From the NCBI RefSeq assembly GCF_013403565.1, contig NZ_CP058627.1, positions 868,001 to 932,000 on the forward strand: a stretch of 64,000 bases of DNA, written 5' to 3'. Positions 20,971 to 29,986 of this stretch are shown here, in pieces; position 1 is the stretch's first letter; each line of letters starts with the position of its first letter. Under the pieces are notes generated by a model that made no database searches, was not told the origin of the DNA, and saw only the letters and a program-made list of their open reading frames with translations. The translations under genes were made by a program, and so were the position numbers. Source of the stretch: Chitinibacter bivalviorum (GTDB lineage Bacteria; Pseudomonadota; Gammaproteobacteria; Burkholderiales; Chitinibacteraceae).

Positions 20971-21861
20971 TTAATACCCTAGTGGTGTATTCAGGCTAAT
21001 CCAGAGAGCAAGTGGTATAAAAATCAGTGAACACAAGGTACCAGCCACTACCAAAGCTGCGACAAGCTCTGGGTCTTGTTGATACTGATCGGCAAATAGA
21101 TAATTGAGTACCGCTGGTGGCAGAGCACCAAAAACGAGCAAAATCCCTGCTTGCTGACTCGGCAGTAACTGCGCGAGCGGCCAGGCCAGTAATAGCCCCG
21201 TGAGCGGGCATAAGATCCCGCCTATCATCCCCGCGCGCCAGCGCGTGACTTTGAATTGCGCCATCCTCACCCCCAAAGCAAATAGCATCAGAGGAATCGC
21301 CATATCCCCCAGCATTTTAATGGGTTTAAGTAACCAGCTAGCCAATTCGATGTGCGTGTATTGCACGATCAGACCCGCGATTAAAGCCCACACCATGGGG
21401 GTTTTCAGTACCTCGGTCAATGGTGCTTGGCGATTGAATAGCTTAATTCCCAAGGTGAAATGTAATAAATTAAGCAGCACAAAAATCGCAATCGCGCCCG
21501 GAAATGCGGCTTCGCCAAAGGCAAACAGCCAGAGCGGTAAACCCATATTGCCGGTATTGGTGAACATTTGCGGCACTGCAAAAGCGGCGCGGTTGTAATT
21601 TAATTTGCCCGCGACCAAATAAGCCAGTAGTCCCGACCCCAGTAAGACGATCGTGGCAAAGAGCATTAAAAGCCAGTATTGCCCTAGTTGGGCATTTTTA
21701 TTGGCCATCGCGCTAAATACCAGTAGCGGCGAAAGTAACTCTAGATTGAGCTTATTGGTCGCCGTCATATCCACCGCTTTGCGGCGAGCATAGGCCCAGC
21801 CGATCCCGATAATCAGGATAACTGGGGCAATGATTTGGAATAATTGATAGAGCGTATTCAA
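20971..21861 (-). CDS. AEC family transporter
   Basis: A 296-residue protein of the auxin-efflux-carrier type, with about ten hydrophobic segments starting LYQLFQIIAPVILIIGIGWA. Family marks are the N-terminal LELLSPLLVFSAM and the central FTNTGNMGLPLWLFAFG, plus PPAVLNYLFADQY near the end. Bacterial members export or take up organic acids or unknown solutes; the substrate here is unknown. It starts on TTG 21861 with AAGG eight bases upstream on the minus strand. It is convergent with the EAL gene, only 26 bases apart, without a visible terminator between them. Confidence 0.85.
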   Translation of the reverse strand: MNTLYQLFQIIAPVILIIGIGWAYARRKAVDMTATNKLNLELLSPLLVFSAMANKNAQLGQYWLLMLFATIVLLGSGLLAYLVAGKLNYNRAAFAVPQMFTNTGNMGLPLWLFAFGEAAFPGAIAIFVLLNLLHFTLGIKLFNRQAPLTEVLKTPMVWALIAGLIVQYTHIELASWLLKPIKMLGDMAIPLMLFALGVRMAQFKVTRWRAGMIGGILCPLTGLLLAWPLAQLLPSQQAGILLVFGALPPAVLNYLFADQYQQDPELVAALVVAGTLCSLIFIPLALWISLNTPLGY

Positions 21862-21978
21862 GTGGCAGCCTTGTATGGGCGAGAAGGGGCGATGTTCCCA
21901 GTATGTAGCACGCCCAGATGACGATGTAATGTGGATGTTGGGTGTGATTGGGTCGTAATCAGTAGCATCCTGCGCGGC

Positions 21979-23148
21979 TTAACGCGCGCCATACACCATG
22001 CGTTTGGCAAAACCCTTGCGTAACCATGTGACATGATCGATTGCCAGTAGCCCTAAGCTACGCGCATGTTTGATTGGGATGGACGGCGAATCGAAAATCC
22101 CGATCAAACTATCGGTAAAGGCGGTAACTAGGCCTGCATCGCGCTGGCGTAATTGTTTGTAGCGTTGCAATGAAGTTGCCTCACCTAATTGTGATTTAGG
22201 TGTTGCAGCCAGCACCTGGGCCAGTGTTTCTGCATCGCGCAGCCCCAGATTCAAACCTTGCCCCGCGACAGGGTGCAAAGTTTGCGCTGCATTACCGATC
22301 AAAACTACGCGTTGACCAATAACGGAATTCAGTGTTTTCAAGGCTAGCGGCCAACTGGCTCGCTCGGCTACAGCGGCAAATCCCGTCATGCGATCGGCAA
22401 AGCGCAGCTCAACTTCGGCAATAAACGCCTCGTCGCTTAGTGCTAAGCGCTGCGCAGCTTGTTCTGGAGTTTGTGTCCATACCAGCGTGTAGTCTATACC
22501 GTTGGGGAGTAATGCCAGCGGGCCATCGTCTGCAAAGCGCTCGAAAGCTATACCCTGATGGGGGTGTCGCGGCTTGATTTGGGCGAGCACTGCATGTTGC
22601 TCATAGGATTTGATGCTTTGTTTGACATCGTGCAATTGAGCCAATAATTGCCCGCCATCAGCCAAAACCAGCAAACGGCAAGTCATCTCATGTTCACCCA
22701 GCGCCGTTTGCATTTTAACTTGAGCAAAACGGGCCATTTGCTGAATATGGCTCACTTTGACGCCTAGTGCGATCGACGCTGCACCATTTTTCATGGTATC
22801 GAGTGCGTGTTGGGCCAAAGCTTGGTAGGGGATGGTACAGCCCAAATAATCCAAATCTAGTTCTTGTGCGTCTAGCACTGTGCGGCCTAGCGTGCCTGCT
22901 TGTGAGACGTGTACTTTTTTGATTGGGGTCGCGCCAAGACTCTCATGCCAAAGCTTGGCGTTTTGCAGTGCTGCAATGCTCGATTGAGCGATTGCTAGGG
23001 CGCGAGGGTCTTTGCCGATTTCATGCTTGGCTTCGACCAAGAGCACGTCATGCCCTGTGTTGCACAGACGCTGCGCCAGCAGGGCGCCAACTGGGCCGCC
23101 GCCCACAATCAAAATATCAATATGCAGCGGTAGACGTTCAATCAGCAT
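21979..23148 (-). CDS. UbiH/UbiF/Coq6-type FAD-dependent hydroxylase
   Basis: A 389-residue flavoprotein monooxygenase of the ubiquinone-hydroxylase family. It has the dinucleotide-binding motif DILIVGGGPVGALLAQRL, an internal LVLADGG segment, and the second FAD motif GNAAQTLHPVAGQGLNLGLR. These enzymes add ring hydroxyls in ubiquinone synthesis; which carbon is modified cannot be told from sequence alone. ATG 23148 is chosen over a start at 23214 because the longer version would read through the upstream terminator hairpin and add a basic extension. It lies just downstream of pepP, an arrangement shared with E. coli pepP-ubiH. Confidence 0.9.
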   Translation of the reverse strand: MLIERLPLHIDILIVGGGPVGALLAQRLCNTGHDVLLVEAKHEIGKDPRALAIAQSSIAALQNAKLWHESLGATPIKKVHVSQAGTLGRTVLDAQELDLDYLGCTIPYQALAQHALDTMKNGAASIALGVKVSHIQQMARFAQVKMQTALGEHEMTCRLLVLADGGQLLAQLHDVKQSIKSYEQHAVLAQIKPRHPHQGIAFERFADDGPLALLPNGIDYTLVWTQTPEQAAQRLALSDEAFIAEVELRFADRMTGFAAVAERASWPLALKTLNSVIGQRVVLIGNAAQTLHPVAGQGLNLGLRDAETLAQVLAATPKSQLGEATSLQRYKQLRQRDAGLVTAFTDSLIGIFDSPSIPIKHARSLGLLAIDHVTWLRKGFAKRMVYGAR

Positions 23149-23189
23149 TCGCAATCTCGATGGGCAAAATATTAAAAATCTGGCAATAA

Positions 23190-23223
23190 AAACCCGAATT
23201 GGCACGGTGGCCAATTCGGGTTT
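23190..23223 (-). terminator. Rho-independent terminator after pepP
   Basis: A perfect 14-bp inverted repeat (23190-23203 and 23210-23223, core CCCGAATTGGC/GCCAATTCGGG) is followed on the minus strand by TTTTTA. It separates pepP from the UbiH-type gene, which therefore probably has its own promoter inside or just after it. Confidence 0.85.
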
Positions 23224-23259
23224 GATTTTACCGCTTGAGTGCGCCTTGGCGCGAATTAA

Positions 23260-24585
23260 TTAGCGCAATGAGCTGTCCTTCATTACCGCTTCAATCTCTG
23301 CAACCGTTTTGGGGCAGTCAGCCGTCAGGTTTTCATGGCCTGTTGCGGTAATCAGCACATCATCTTCAATGCGAATACCAATGTTCTCAAAAGCTTTGGG
23401 GACGTTTGCGGCCGGGCGAATGTAAAAACCGGGCTCAACCGTCATCACCATGCCTGCTTTAAGTTCACGCCACTGACCATCTACTTTATAAGCGCCCACA
23501 TCATGCACATCCAGCCCCATCCAGTGCCCCGTGCGATGCATATAGAACTGGCGGTAGCTTTCAGTCTCAAGTACTTCATCGAGTGTGCCCTTGAGTAAAC
23601 CTAAATCGAGCATGCCTTGTGCAAGTACCCGCGTTGCCGCATCGTGCGGTGAATTCCAGAATCGACCTGGCTGGCATTGCTCTAGCGCGGCATATTGTGC
23701 GGCTAAGGTGATCTCATACACTGCTTTTTGCTCTGCAGAAAATTGGCCATTCACTGGGAAGGTGCGAGTAATATCGCTGGCGTAGCCGTGTATTTCACAA
23801 CCTGCGTCGATGAGCAGTAAATCGCCCTCATTCAGGACGCAATTGTTTTCACCATAATGCAGCACGCAAGCATTCGCGCCGCTGGCGACAATGCTGCCAT
23901 AGGCGGGGAAACGGCTGCCTTGACGGTAGTAATCATGCAGTATTTCAGCTTCGACTTGATATTCAAACTGGCCCGGTTTGGCAAATTGCATGGCACGTAT
24001 ATGTGCCTGGGCGTTGTTTTTTCCTGCTTGGCGCAAGATACCCACTTCAAAATCATCTTTGATTAGGCGCATTTCATCGACGACGCTGCGCACATCAATC
24101 ACTGCACTTGGCGCTGAAATACCCGTGCGGACTAAGGCTCGCACATCGGTCAGCCAACGATTTACGCGACGATCCCAGCGCATTTCTTTGGCGAGGGGGT
24201 AATAAATTCGCGGCTGGTTTTTCATTAGCTCGACCATGCGGCGATCGAGCTCGTCGATGGGATAGGCGGCATCAAAACCAAATGTACTTGCCGCCGCTTC
24301 GGGGCCGTAGCGATAGCCGTCCCAGATCTCGCGCTCCATGTCTTTGGCACGACAGAACAGAATATTTTCGGTTTTATTTTCGCCAATGATTTGCACCAAG
24401 ACGGCGTCAGGCTCAGTAAATCCTGTTAGATAGTAAAAGCTCGAGTCAAAGCGAAACGGATATGTCGAGTCGGCATTGCGGATAATTTCCTGCGTCGTTG
24501 GGATAATCACAATCCCTGGCAATAGCTGCTTAGCGAGATGTGCGCGTCGTGAAATACAACTGCTAATTAATTGGGTTTGTTGCAT
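23260..24585 (-). CDS. pepP: Xaa-Pro aminopeptidase
   Basis: Releases the N-terminal residue from peptides with proline in second position; cytosolic metallopeptidase of family M24B. The 441-residue protein matches E. coli PepP (441) in length. The N-terminal creatinase-like domain has YLTGFTEPDAVLV; the catalytic domain shows DAGCEIHGYASDITRTFP (two Asp ligands), HRTGHWMGLDVHD (His), VEPGFYI and RIEDDVLIT (Glu ligands). A GGAG ribosome binding site lies before the ATG. It is upstream of the UbiH-type gene. Confidence 0.96.
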   Translation of the reverse strand: MQQTQLISSCISRRAHLAKQLLPGIVIIPTTQEIIRNADSTYPFRFDSSFYYLTGFTEPDAVLVQIIGENKTENILFCRAKDMEREIWDGYRYGPEAAASTFGFDAAYPIDELDRRMVELMKNQPRIYYPLAKEMRWDRRVNRWLTDVRALVRTGISAPSAVIDVRSVVDEMRLIKDDFEVGILRQAGKNNAQAHIRAMQFAKPGQFEYQVEAEILHDYYRQGSRFPAYGSIVASGANACVLHYGENNCVLNEGDLLLIDAGCEIHGYASDITRTFPVNGQFSAEQKAVYEITLAAQYAALEQCQPGRFWNSPHDAATRVLAQGMLDLGLLKGTLDEVLETESYRQFYMHRTGHWMGLDVHDVGAYKVDGQWRELKAGMVMTVEPGFYIRPAANVPKAFENIGIRIEDDVLITATGHENLTADCPKTVAEIEAVMKDSSLR

Positions 24586-24638
24586 GTCTGTGCTCCGATC
24601 TCGGATTTAATTGATGTGTTGGGGTGTACCAAATTATA

Positions 24639-24662
24639 AGGCCGCAATCGAAATTGCGGCCT
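24639..24662 (-). terminator. Probable terminator after the M48 protease gene
   Basis: A perfect 10-bp stem (24639-24648 AGGCCGCAAT, 24653-24662 ATTGCGGCCT) with a 4-base loop lies 21 bases downstream of the M48 protease stop codon on the minus strand. The following minus-strand sequence (TATAATTT) is only partly T-rich. Confidence 0.65.
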
Positions 24663-24683
24663 AGTGAATATCGCCAATTGAGC

Positions 24684-25541
24684 TTATCGCTTCACTTGAT
24701 TGAAGCGCTTGGTGCTCTCAACGCCATTGGCGTAGGGCTCTAGCTGATCGCCTATCGTGCGGTCAATATTGTCGAGCCGATCTTTGGGCGAAGGGTGGGT
24801 GCTAAACATTAAAGCGACCGTGCCATCGCTGGGATTGACTGCGCCGAGCAATTGCAGGACGCTGACCAATGCATAGGGGTTGTAGCCCGCGCGTGCCGCC
24901 AGCACCATGCCATTGATATCGGCGCTGTATTCGTCGTTTTTGTCTAGTCCGCGCACAAACACTTCAGACCCCGCTTTGCCCAGTGTTGAGGCTAGTTTTT
25001 GCCCGCCTTGCACATTTTTAATTTCAGCGTACAGATTAATACTTTGTGCCGTCGCCTGTTGCAGGCGATCTGATTGCATGGCTCGGATTTGATCTTTGCG
25101 AATCACATGGCTGATTTCATGACCGAGCACGCCAGCTAATTCTGCTTCGCTTGTTAATCGATCCCATAAACCACGTGTAATCAAAATATATCCGCCGGCT
25201 GCAGCGAAGCTATTAATGTTGGGGCTATCAATCACGCCAAAGCGCCAAGGCAGGTTAGGCTCGGACGATTGTGACGCCACCCACATGCCAACCTGATTGA
25301 CATAGCGTTGCAGCGCTGGGTCTTTGACGAGAGGTTCAGCGCCTAGCAAATTGGCCATGACGCTATAGCCGAGGGTTTGTTCCTGCGCTGGTGTGATTGT
25401 TTTATTCGACTCGAGCACATTACTTACAATTGAGCCTGCCGCATTGATGTTTTCTGTCGTTAGCAATTTGCTTAAATCGATGGCGTAGGCCGAGTTTTGG
25501 ATTGCGATGGCTGTCAAAGCCAACAAAATACGGTGTTTCAT
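24684..25541 (-). CDS. M48 family metalloprotease, exported
   Basis: A 285-residue zinc metalloprotease with a signal peptide (ILLALTAIAIQNSAYA). The zinc motif is HEISH with the third ligand in NDEYSAD. The size and the lack of C-terminal TPR repeats resemble the LoiP/YggG or single-domain Oma1-like group that act in periplasmic protein quality control. ATG 25541 is chosen over TTG 25547: GGAGG lies eight bases before the ATG but only two before the TTG. It is the last gene of a coupled trio with the SH3 protein and the CHASE2 cyclase. Confidence 0.9.
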   Translation of the reverse strand: MKHRILLALTAIAIQNSAYAIDLSKLLTTENINAAGSIVSNVLESNKTITPAQEQTLGYSVMANLLGAEPLVKDPALQRYVNQVGMWVASQSSEPNLPWRFGVIDSPNINSFAAAGGYILITRGLWDRLTSEAELAGVLGHEISHVIRKDQIRAMQSDRLQQATAQSINLYAEIKNVQGGQKLASTLGKAGSEVFVRGLDKNDEYSADINGMVLAARAGYNPYALVSVLQLLGAVNPSDGTVALMFSTHPSPKDRLDNIDRTIGDQLEPYANGVESTKRFNQVKR

Positions 25542-25543
25542 GC

Positions 25544-26068
25544 TCAATTCCTCCGGCCTTCGGTGGCGTTGCTTTTGGTGTTGCTGCTGCCAGAGTTCGT
25601 GCTTGGGGTAAAAGTCGGTGTATTTTTACGGCTTAATCCATTGGCCAGCGCCGCTTGTGTCGCCGCCTGAGTGCTGGTGGCATAACTTTGCATTTTCTCT
25701 ACTTCAGCAGGGTTGGGGTTGGCGTTATGAATTTGCTCTGCCGAGAGACCTTTTACCCCGGTCGTGACGGTTTTGCCGGAGGAACCTGTTTTGATAACAT
25801 TACTTAAGGCGTTGCTAGAGCTGGTGGTGCCGCTGCTGGTGCGCACATTGAGTAATTTAATCCAGCCGGTTTTTCCATCGCTAAGCCGTACTTCCATCCA
25901 CGCGCCTTTCCGGCTTTTAATCTCGACCTGGCTTGCATCAGGTACGCTCGCCAAGATGGAGGCATCCAAAAATGGCTTATCCCGCAGATCCGTTTTGCGG
26001 ATCACTGTGCCGGATTCGGCCAGCGCAAAGCTACTGACCAGCAGTAGTGAATAAATCAACGCTTTCAT
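25544..26068 (-). CDS. Exported SH3-domain protein
   Basis: A 174-residue protein with a signal peptide (MKALIYSLLLVSSFALA). Residues ~18-78 form a bacterial SH3-type domain (GTVIRKTDLRDKPFLDASIL, WMEVRLSDGKTGWIKLLNV). The C-terminal half is low complexity, rich in Ser, Thr, Asn and Gly, and probably disordered. Its ATG overlaps the cyclase stop by four bases, and its stop abuts the protease start. SH3b domains often bind peptidoglycan or peptides, so a role as periplasmic partner of the protease is an inference from the operon. Confidence 0.82.
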   Translation of the reverse strand: MKALIYSLLLVSSFALAESGTVIRKTDLRDKPFLDASILASVPDASQVEIKSRKGAWMEVRLSDGKTGWIKLLNVRTSSGTTSSSNALSNVIKTGSSGKTVTTGVKGLSAEQIHNANPNPAEVEKMQSYATSTQAATQAALANGLSRKNTPTFTPSTNSGSSNTKSNATEGRRN

Positions 26069-27876
26069 GCTTTCACCTGTGGTTCAAAAAGTTGCACGGT
26101 TTGTTCGCGGCCTTTAACGTGATGTGTGCCGCGATCAATAAATTCAAAAGTTGATTGGCATTGCTGCATACTCGCTTGCGAGACCAAAATGCGTGCGACG
26201 CCTTTGGTTAAGCCTTCGATGCGCGAGGCCAGATTAACGGTGTCGCCAATTACGGTGTAGTCCAGTCGGCTTTCCGAGCCAATAAAACCGACCACCGCTG
26301 GACCGCTGTGGATGCCAATCCCAACGTCAAACTCAGCGCCTATATCCTTCAATTCTTCCTTGAATTTGACCAAGGCTTCACTCATCTCGATGGCGGCGGC
26401 AATGGCGTGTTGGGCGTGATGTTCATCGTGCGCAGGCGCGCCCCAGAAAGCCATAATCGCGTCACCGATAAATTTGTCCAAAGTGCCGCCGTGTTTGAAA
26501 ATAATGGCAACCTGCATCGAAAAATAACGATTCAGTAGCTCAACAATATATTCGGGAGGATGGCTTTCGGACAAGGTTGTGAAGCCACGAATATCAGAGA
26601 AAAGCACGGTCAGCTCGCGTGATTCAGCCTTTTTATTCATATCAATTTCGCCGCTAGCAATCAGCTCGCCCACCACGCGCGAATCCAAAAAGCGAGAAAA
26701 CATCGCTACTGCGTGTTCACGACTGGCTTTTTCCGCGAGATACGAAATCAAGGCCGCCAGCCAAAAGTAGACCCATGCCCAAGCAATGGGTGCCGCCAAA
26801 GATAGAAAATAGTGCTGTTTTAGTCCTAGCCACATGATGAGGGCTGCGATCAAGGTGCACATTATCAGGCTGGCGGCCAACCACAAGGTATTAATGCCAC
26901 GGCGAAAACCCACTAGCAAAAGCGCGCACAAGATCAGTGCGATGGCAGCGTAGGGCGCTTTCGCGGTATCGCGCAGCCAATCATTATTTTTTAAATTATC
27001 AATCGCGGTGGCTAAGACCTCAACGCCAGGGTAGGTGGAGCTCAGTGGCGTAGCGCGTAGATCTTGTAAGCCAGGTGCAGCGGTGCCAATGATGATGATT
27101 TTGTTGTTGAATTCCTGTTTGGGGCGCAGTGGCTTTTCGCGGTTGGCATCTAAATAAACATCGGAATATGAAATGTGTTGGCGCTGGTGCTGCCAATTTA
27201 TACGAATTTGTGCGGCTTTAACTTCTGGCCATTTCAAATCAAGCGCTAATCGCCAAGGTAGTGAAGGGATGAGCCAGCCTTGATTTTCACTATGAATCAA
27301 ATATTGTCGGCCAATGCCATCTTGATTGGCGTTGAAGTTGATCAAGCCGCCACGCCACGAATTCCGATCGAGCACGGAAGGCAACATCAGAATTGCTCTG
27401 GCATCGGCCCGTGCCTTGTCGGTTGCGATTAAACCGACGCTGCGCGGTAAAGTTTTTAAGGCGGTACTGTTGCCGTCTTGTAATTGCGTCTGGGCGAAGT
27501 AAATATTCGAATATTTGGCCACCGTGTCACGAAAAAGCGTATCGGATTCTGTGCCAAAAGTGTCGGGCTCATTAAACATCACATCAAATACGATGGCTTT
27601 GGGGTGTTGCGCCGCAAGGTATTCGATCATTTCGGCATGTATCGAGCGTGGCCACGGCCATTTACTGGCTACCTCGTTCATCTCCTCTAGACTTTTTTGG
27701 TCGATGTCGAGGATAACAATGTCAGGGTCGGCCAGCCGCGAGGGGGCTATTTTGCGTAATAAGACATCGCCCATGCGCAGGTTGAGCAGTTGAGTGAAAT
27801 TGAGACCGGCATAATCAATGCAGATCAGCATTGCAATCAGAGCAAATATGGAAGCAAAAGAAATACGGCGATGCAT
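26065..27876 (-). CDS. CHASE2-domain adenylate/guanylate cyclase
   Basis: A 603-residue membrane protein. An N-terminal membrane span leads to a periplasmic CHASE2 sensor (~25-300, with IVILDIDQKSLEEM, WPWPRSIHAEMIEYL, IIIIGTAAPGLQDLRATPL). Three hydrophobic segments (~305-375) precede a class III nucleotide cyclase domain with VLFSDIRGFTTLSE (metal Asp), LDKFIGDAIMAFWG and DYTVIGDTVNLASRIEGL. The lysine in DKFIGD and the threonine in DYTVIGD fit an adenylate cyclase. It heads the operon cyclase-SH3-M48 protease, suggesting that an envelope signal is sensed and converted to cAMP. Confidence 0.92.
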   Translation of the reverse strand: MHRRISFASIFALIAMLICIDYAGLNFTQLLNLRMGDVLLRKIAPSRLADPDIVILDIDQKSLEEMNEVASKWPWPRSIHAEMIEYLAAQHPKAIVFDVMFNEPDTFGTESDTLFRDTVAKYSNIYFAQTQLQDGNSTALKTLPRSVGLIATDKARADARAILMLPSVLDRNSWRGGLINFNANQDGIGRQYLIHSENQGWLIPSLPWRLALDLKWPEVKAAQIRINWQHQRQHISYSDVYLDANREKPLRPKQEFNNKIIIIGTAAPGLQDLRATPLSSTYPGVEVLATAIDNLKNNDWLRDTAKAPYAAIALILCALLLVGFRRGINTLWLAASLIMCTLIAALIMWLGLKQHYFLSLAAPIAWAWVYFWLAALISYLAEKASREHAVAMFSRFLDSRVVGELIASGEIDMNKKAESRELTVLFSDIRGFTTLSESHPPEYIVELLNRYFSMQVAIIFKHGGTLDKFIGDAIMAFWGAPAHDEHHAQHAIAAAIEMSEALVKFKEELKDIGAEFDVGIGIHSGPAVVGFIGSESRLDYTVIGDTVNLASRIEGLTKGVARILVSQASMQQCQSTFEFIDRGTHHVKGREQTVQLFEPQVKA

Positions 27877-27889
27877 GTGGTCGACACGA

Positions 27890-27937
27890 TGGCAGAAAGA
27901 AGCTTCTTTATAACCTCTTCTGCCACGACAAAGAAGC
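27890..27937 (-). repeat. Overlapping inverted repeats between the TetR gene and the cyclase gene
   Basis: GCTTCTTT at 27902-27909 pairs with AAAGAAGC at 27930-27937, and a second pairing joins GGCAGAA near 27891 with TTCTGCC near 27917. The two cannot form together. It could terminate the TetR gene or form an alternative structure in the cyclase leader. Confidence 0.35.
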
Positions 27938-27974
27938 GAAATAACTCACTTTATGCCCCATACAGGCGTAACAA

Positions 27975-28598
27975 TTAGCTAGACTGATTTGAGCCGCTAA
28001 TCCCCGACATGCAAACCGCGAGCATGTGTTGAATGATTTGCTCATTATCGAGTTTGCTGTAGCGCTGCAAAAACTCGACAGCGGGATCACAGGTTCTAGA
28101 ATAAAAGCTAAACAAAATCACATCACTGGGTAAGTCGGGGTTTAAATCACCCGTTTTTTGCGCCTTGGCGACCAATTTTTCTAACTGATAATTAAGTTTA
28201 ATCACCCGAGCGACGTATTTAAGATTGCGCATCAACATATCGCGCACATGCGCGCTAGTAGAAGGCAGGAAAGGCATCCCACCTTCTAGGCGCACTCGCA
28301 GCGCCCACTCTAACAAGGCCGTTAACGTTGCAATTGGGCTTAATCCCTGATCTAGCCCGCTGAGAAAATCACTTGCGCCATCGAGCAGGCGCACCATGGC
28401 CTCACCAACTAGATCTTCTTTGGATTTGAAGTGCTTATAAAGGCTAGGCTTAGAAATGCCGACCGCGTTGGCGACGTCATCCATCGTCATCAGATCGTAT
28501 CCTTTGTCTTTCAGGATATTGGTTGTCGCGTCCAAAATGGCCGTTTCACGCAATTTAAAGGCCTGATCTTTGAAGCTCAGCTTGGCAAGTATACTCAT
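27975..28598 (-). CDS. TetR family transcriptional regulator
   Basis: A 207-residue regulator. The N-terminal helix-turn-helix is seen as AILDATTNILKDKGYDLMTM, DDVANAVGISKPSLYKHF, KSKEDLVGEAM. The ligand-binding C-terminal part has no recognisable signature. It is divergent from the eight-gene lipid operon starting at 28703, with about 100 bases between them, so it most likely represses that operon and itself. Related operons in other proteobacteria are often controlled by an ECF sigma factor with ChrR instead; the ligand here is unknown. Confidence 0.88.
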   Translation of the reverse strand: MSILAKLSFKDQAFKLRETAILDATTNILKDKGYDLMTMDDVANAVGISKPSLYKHFKSKEDLVGEAMVRLLDGASDFLSGLDQGLSPIATLTALLEWALRVRLEGGMPFLPSTSAHVRDMLMRNLKYVARVIKLNYQLEKLVAKAQKTGDLNPDLPSDVILFSFYSRTCDPAVEFLQRYSKLDNEQIIQHMLAVCMSGISGSNQSS

Positions 28599-28702
28599 AA
28601 GATAATTTCGCTACTGACTGGTAGATTTAATTTCAAAGTAGTAGTAATCTTATCACTAGAGCAGCAGTTTTGACACTGCAACACTGGATAAACGGTAACG
28701 AT
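28599..28702. promoter_or_regulatory. Divergent promoter/operator region, TetR gene and lipid operon
   Basis: The 104 bases separate divergent starts. Imperfect inverted arms, AAGATAATTTCGCTAC at the left and GTAGTAGTAATCTT at the right, share AAGAT/ATCTT ends and could be the TetR operator. The exact promoters are not clear by eye. Confidence 0.4.
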
Positions 28703-29986
28703 ATGACTCAGACCAAGCAGCGCATTGCCATTATTGGTGCAGGAATCTCTGGATTGGCCAGTGCCTATTTGCTAAATCGCAAACACGAGGTGGTGCTTTT
28801 TGAGGCTGGGAGCTACTTGGGTGGGCATACCAATACGGTCGATGTGACTTTAGAGGGGCAGACGCAGGCGGTTGATACTGGTTTTCTGGTGTTTAACCAG
28901 CAAACCTACCCCAATCTGATCGCTTTATTTGCTGAGTTGGGGGTGGAAAGCTACGCCACGGACATGTCATTTGGTGTGTCACTCAATGACGGCCAATTGG
29001 AATGGGCGGGAACCAATCTAGCGACGGTCTTTGCACAGAAACGCAATTTAGCGTCTCCTACATTTTTACTGATGCTCCGTGATATTTTGCGCTTCAATGC
29101 GGCGGCAAAAGAAAATCTGGTCAAAACTTCGCAAAGTGGCGCCACTTTGGCGCAACTACTTGATGAAGGGGGCTACGGTAGCCCATTTCGCAATGCTTAT
29201 CTGCTGCCTATGGCTGCGGCAATTTGGTCTAGCTCGCCTAAAGATATTCTGGCATTTCCTGCGGCCACCTTTTTGCGTTTTTGTCTTAACCATGCGCTGT
29301 TGCAGGTAAATGATCGCCCGCAATGGCAGACGGTTAAGGGCGGTGCGCGCGAGTATGTACGCAAAATCGCGGCCACCTTAGCTGATATCCGCCTCAATAC
29401 ACCGGTGCTTAGTGTGAACCGCATCGCAGATGGGGTCGAGCTACGTCATGCCGATGGCGTTGAGGCTTTTGATGCGGTCATTTTCGCCACACATGCGCCG
29501 CAAACGCTGGCGATTTTGCAATCGCCGAGCCCGCAAGAGCAAGCCATTTTAGGTGCGGTGCGCTACCAAGCCAATACCGCCTATTTACACACGGATGCCG
29601 CGCAATTACCTCTACGGCGGAAGGTGTGGTCGGCGTGGAATTATTTGGGCGGGGAGCAAATCGATGGTGAGCGCGCCGTGTGTGTGAGTTATTTGCTCAA
29701 TCAATTGCAGAATCTGCCATTTGCAAGCCACGTAGTTGTGACGCTCAATCCGTTTAAAGACCCAGCGCCAGAAAAGGTGCTGGCGCGTTTTGAGTATGAA
29801 CACCCTGTATTTGATCAAGCTGCGATCTATGCGCAGCAAGCTTTGCCGACGATTCAGGGCGTAGATCGTATTTGGTACGCGGGCGCTTGGACAGGGTACG
29901 GATTTCATGAGGATGGACTGAAGTCAGCGCTACGGGTAGTGGCTGATTTTGGTGTCCTGCCCGATTGGGCGGAGATCACACCATGA
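28703..29986 (+). CDS. FAD-dependent oxidoreductase (amine-oxidase/desaturase-like)
   Basis: A 427-residue flavoprotein with the N-terminal dinucleotide motif IAIIGAGISGLASAYLL, GGHTNTVDV, and a C-terminal FAD motif in WYAGAWTGYGFHEDGL. This is the NAD(P)/FAD protein that regularly stands before DUF1365 and a Cfa-like methyltransferase in proteobacteria, linked to fatty-acid modification and, in Rhodobacter, to the singlet-oxygen response. ATG 28703 is used; TTG 28670 is possible. Its TGA overlaps the next ATG. Likely role, by context only: desaturation or oxidation of acyl chains in membrane lipids. Confidence 0.85.
   Translation: MTQTKQRIAIIGAGISGLASAYLLNRKHEVVLFEAGSYLGGHTNTVDVTLEGQTQAVDTGFLVFNQQTYPNLIALFAELGVESYATDMSFGVSLNDGQLEWAGTNLATVFAQKRNLASPTFLLMLRDILRFNAAAKENLVKTSQSGATLAQLLDEGGYGSPFRNAYLLPMAAAIWSSSPKDILAFPAATFLRFCLNHALLQVNDRPQWQTVKGGAREYVRKIAATLADIRLNTPVLSVNRIADGVELRHADGVEAFDAVIFATHAPQTLAILQSPSPQEQAILGAVRYQANTAYLHTDAAQLPLRRKVWSAWNYLGGEQIDGERAVCVSYLLNQLQNLPFASHVVVTLNPFKDPAPEKVLARFEYEHPVFDQAAIYAQQALPTIQGVDRIWYAGAWTGYGFHEDGLKSALRVVADFGVLPDWAEITP

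Noticed and set aside
23149-23214. N-terminal extension of the UbiH-type protein
   Set aside because: It would be translated from the pepP terminator hairpin; the dinucleotide-binding motif is placed normally with ATG 23148.
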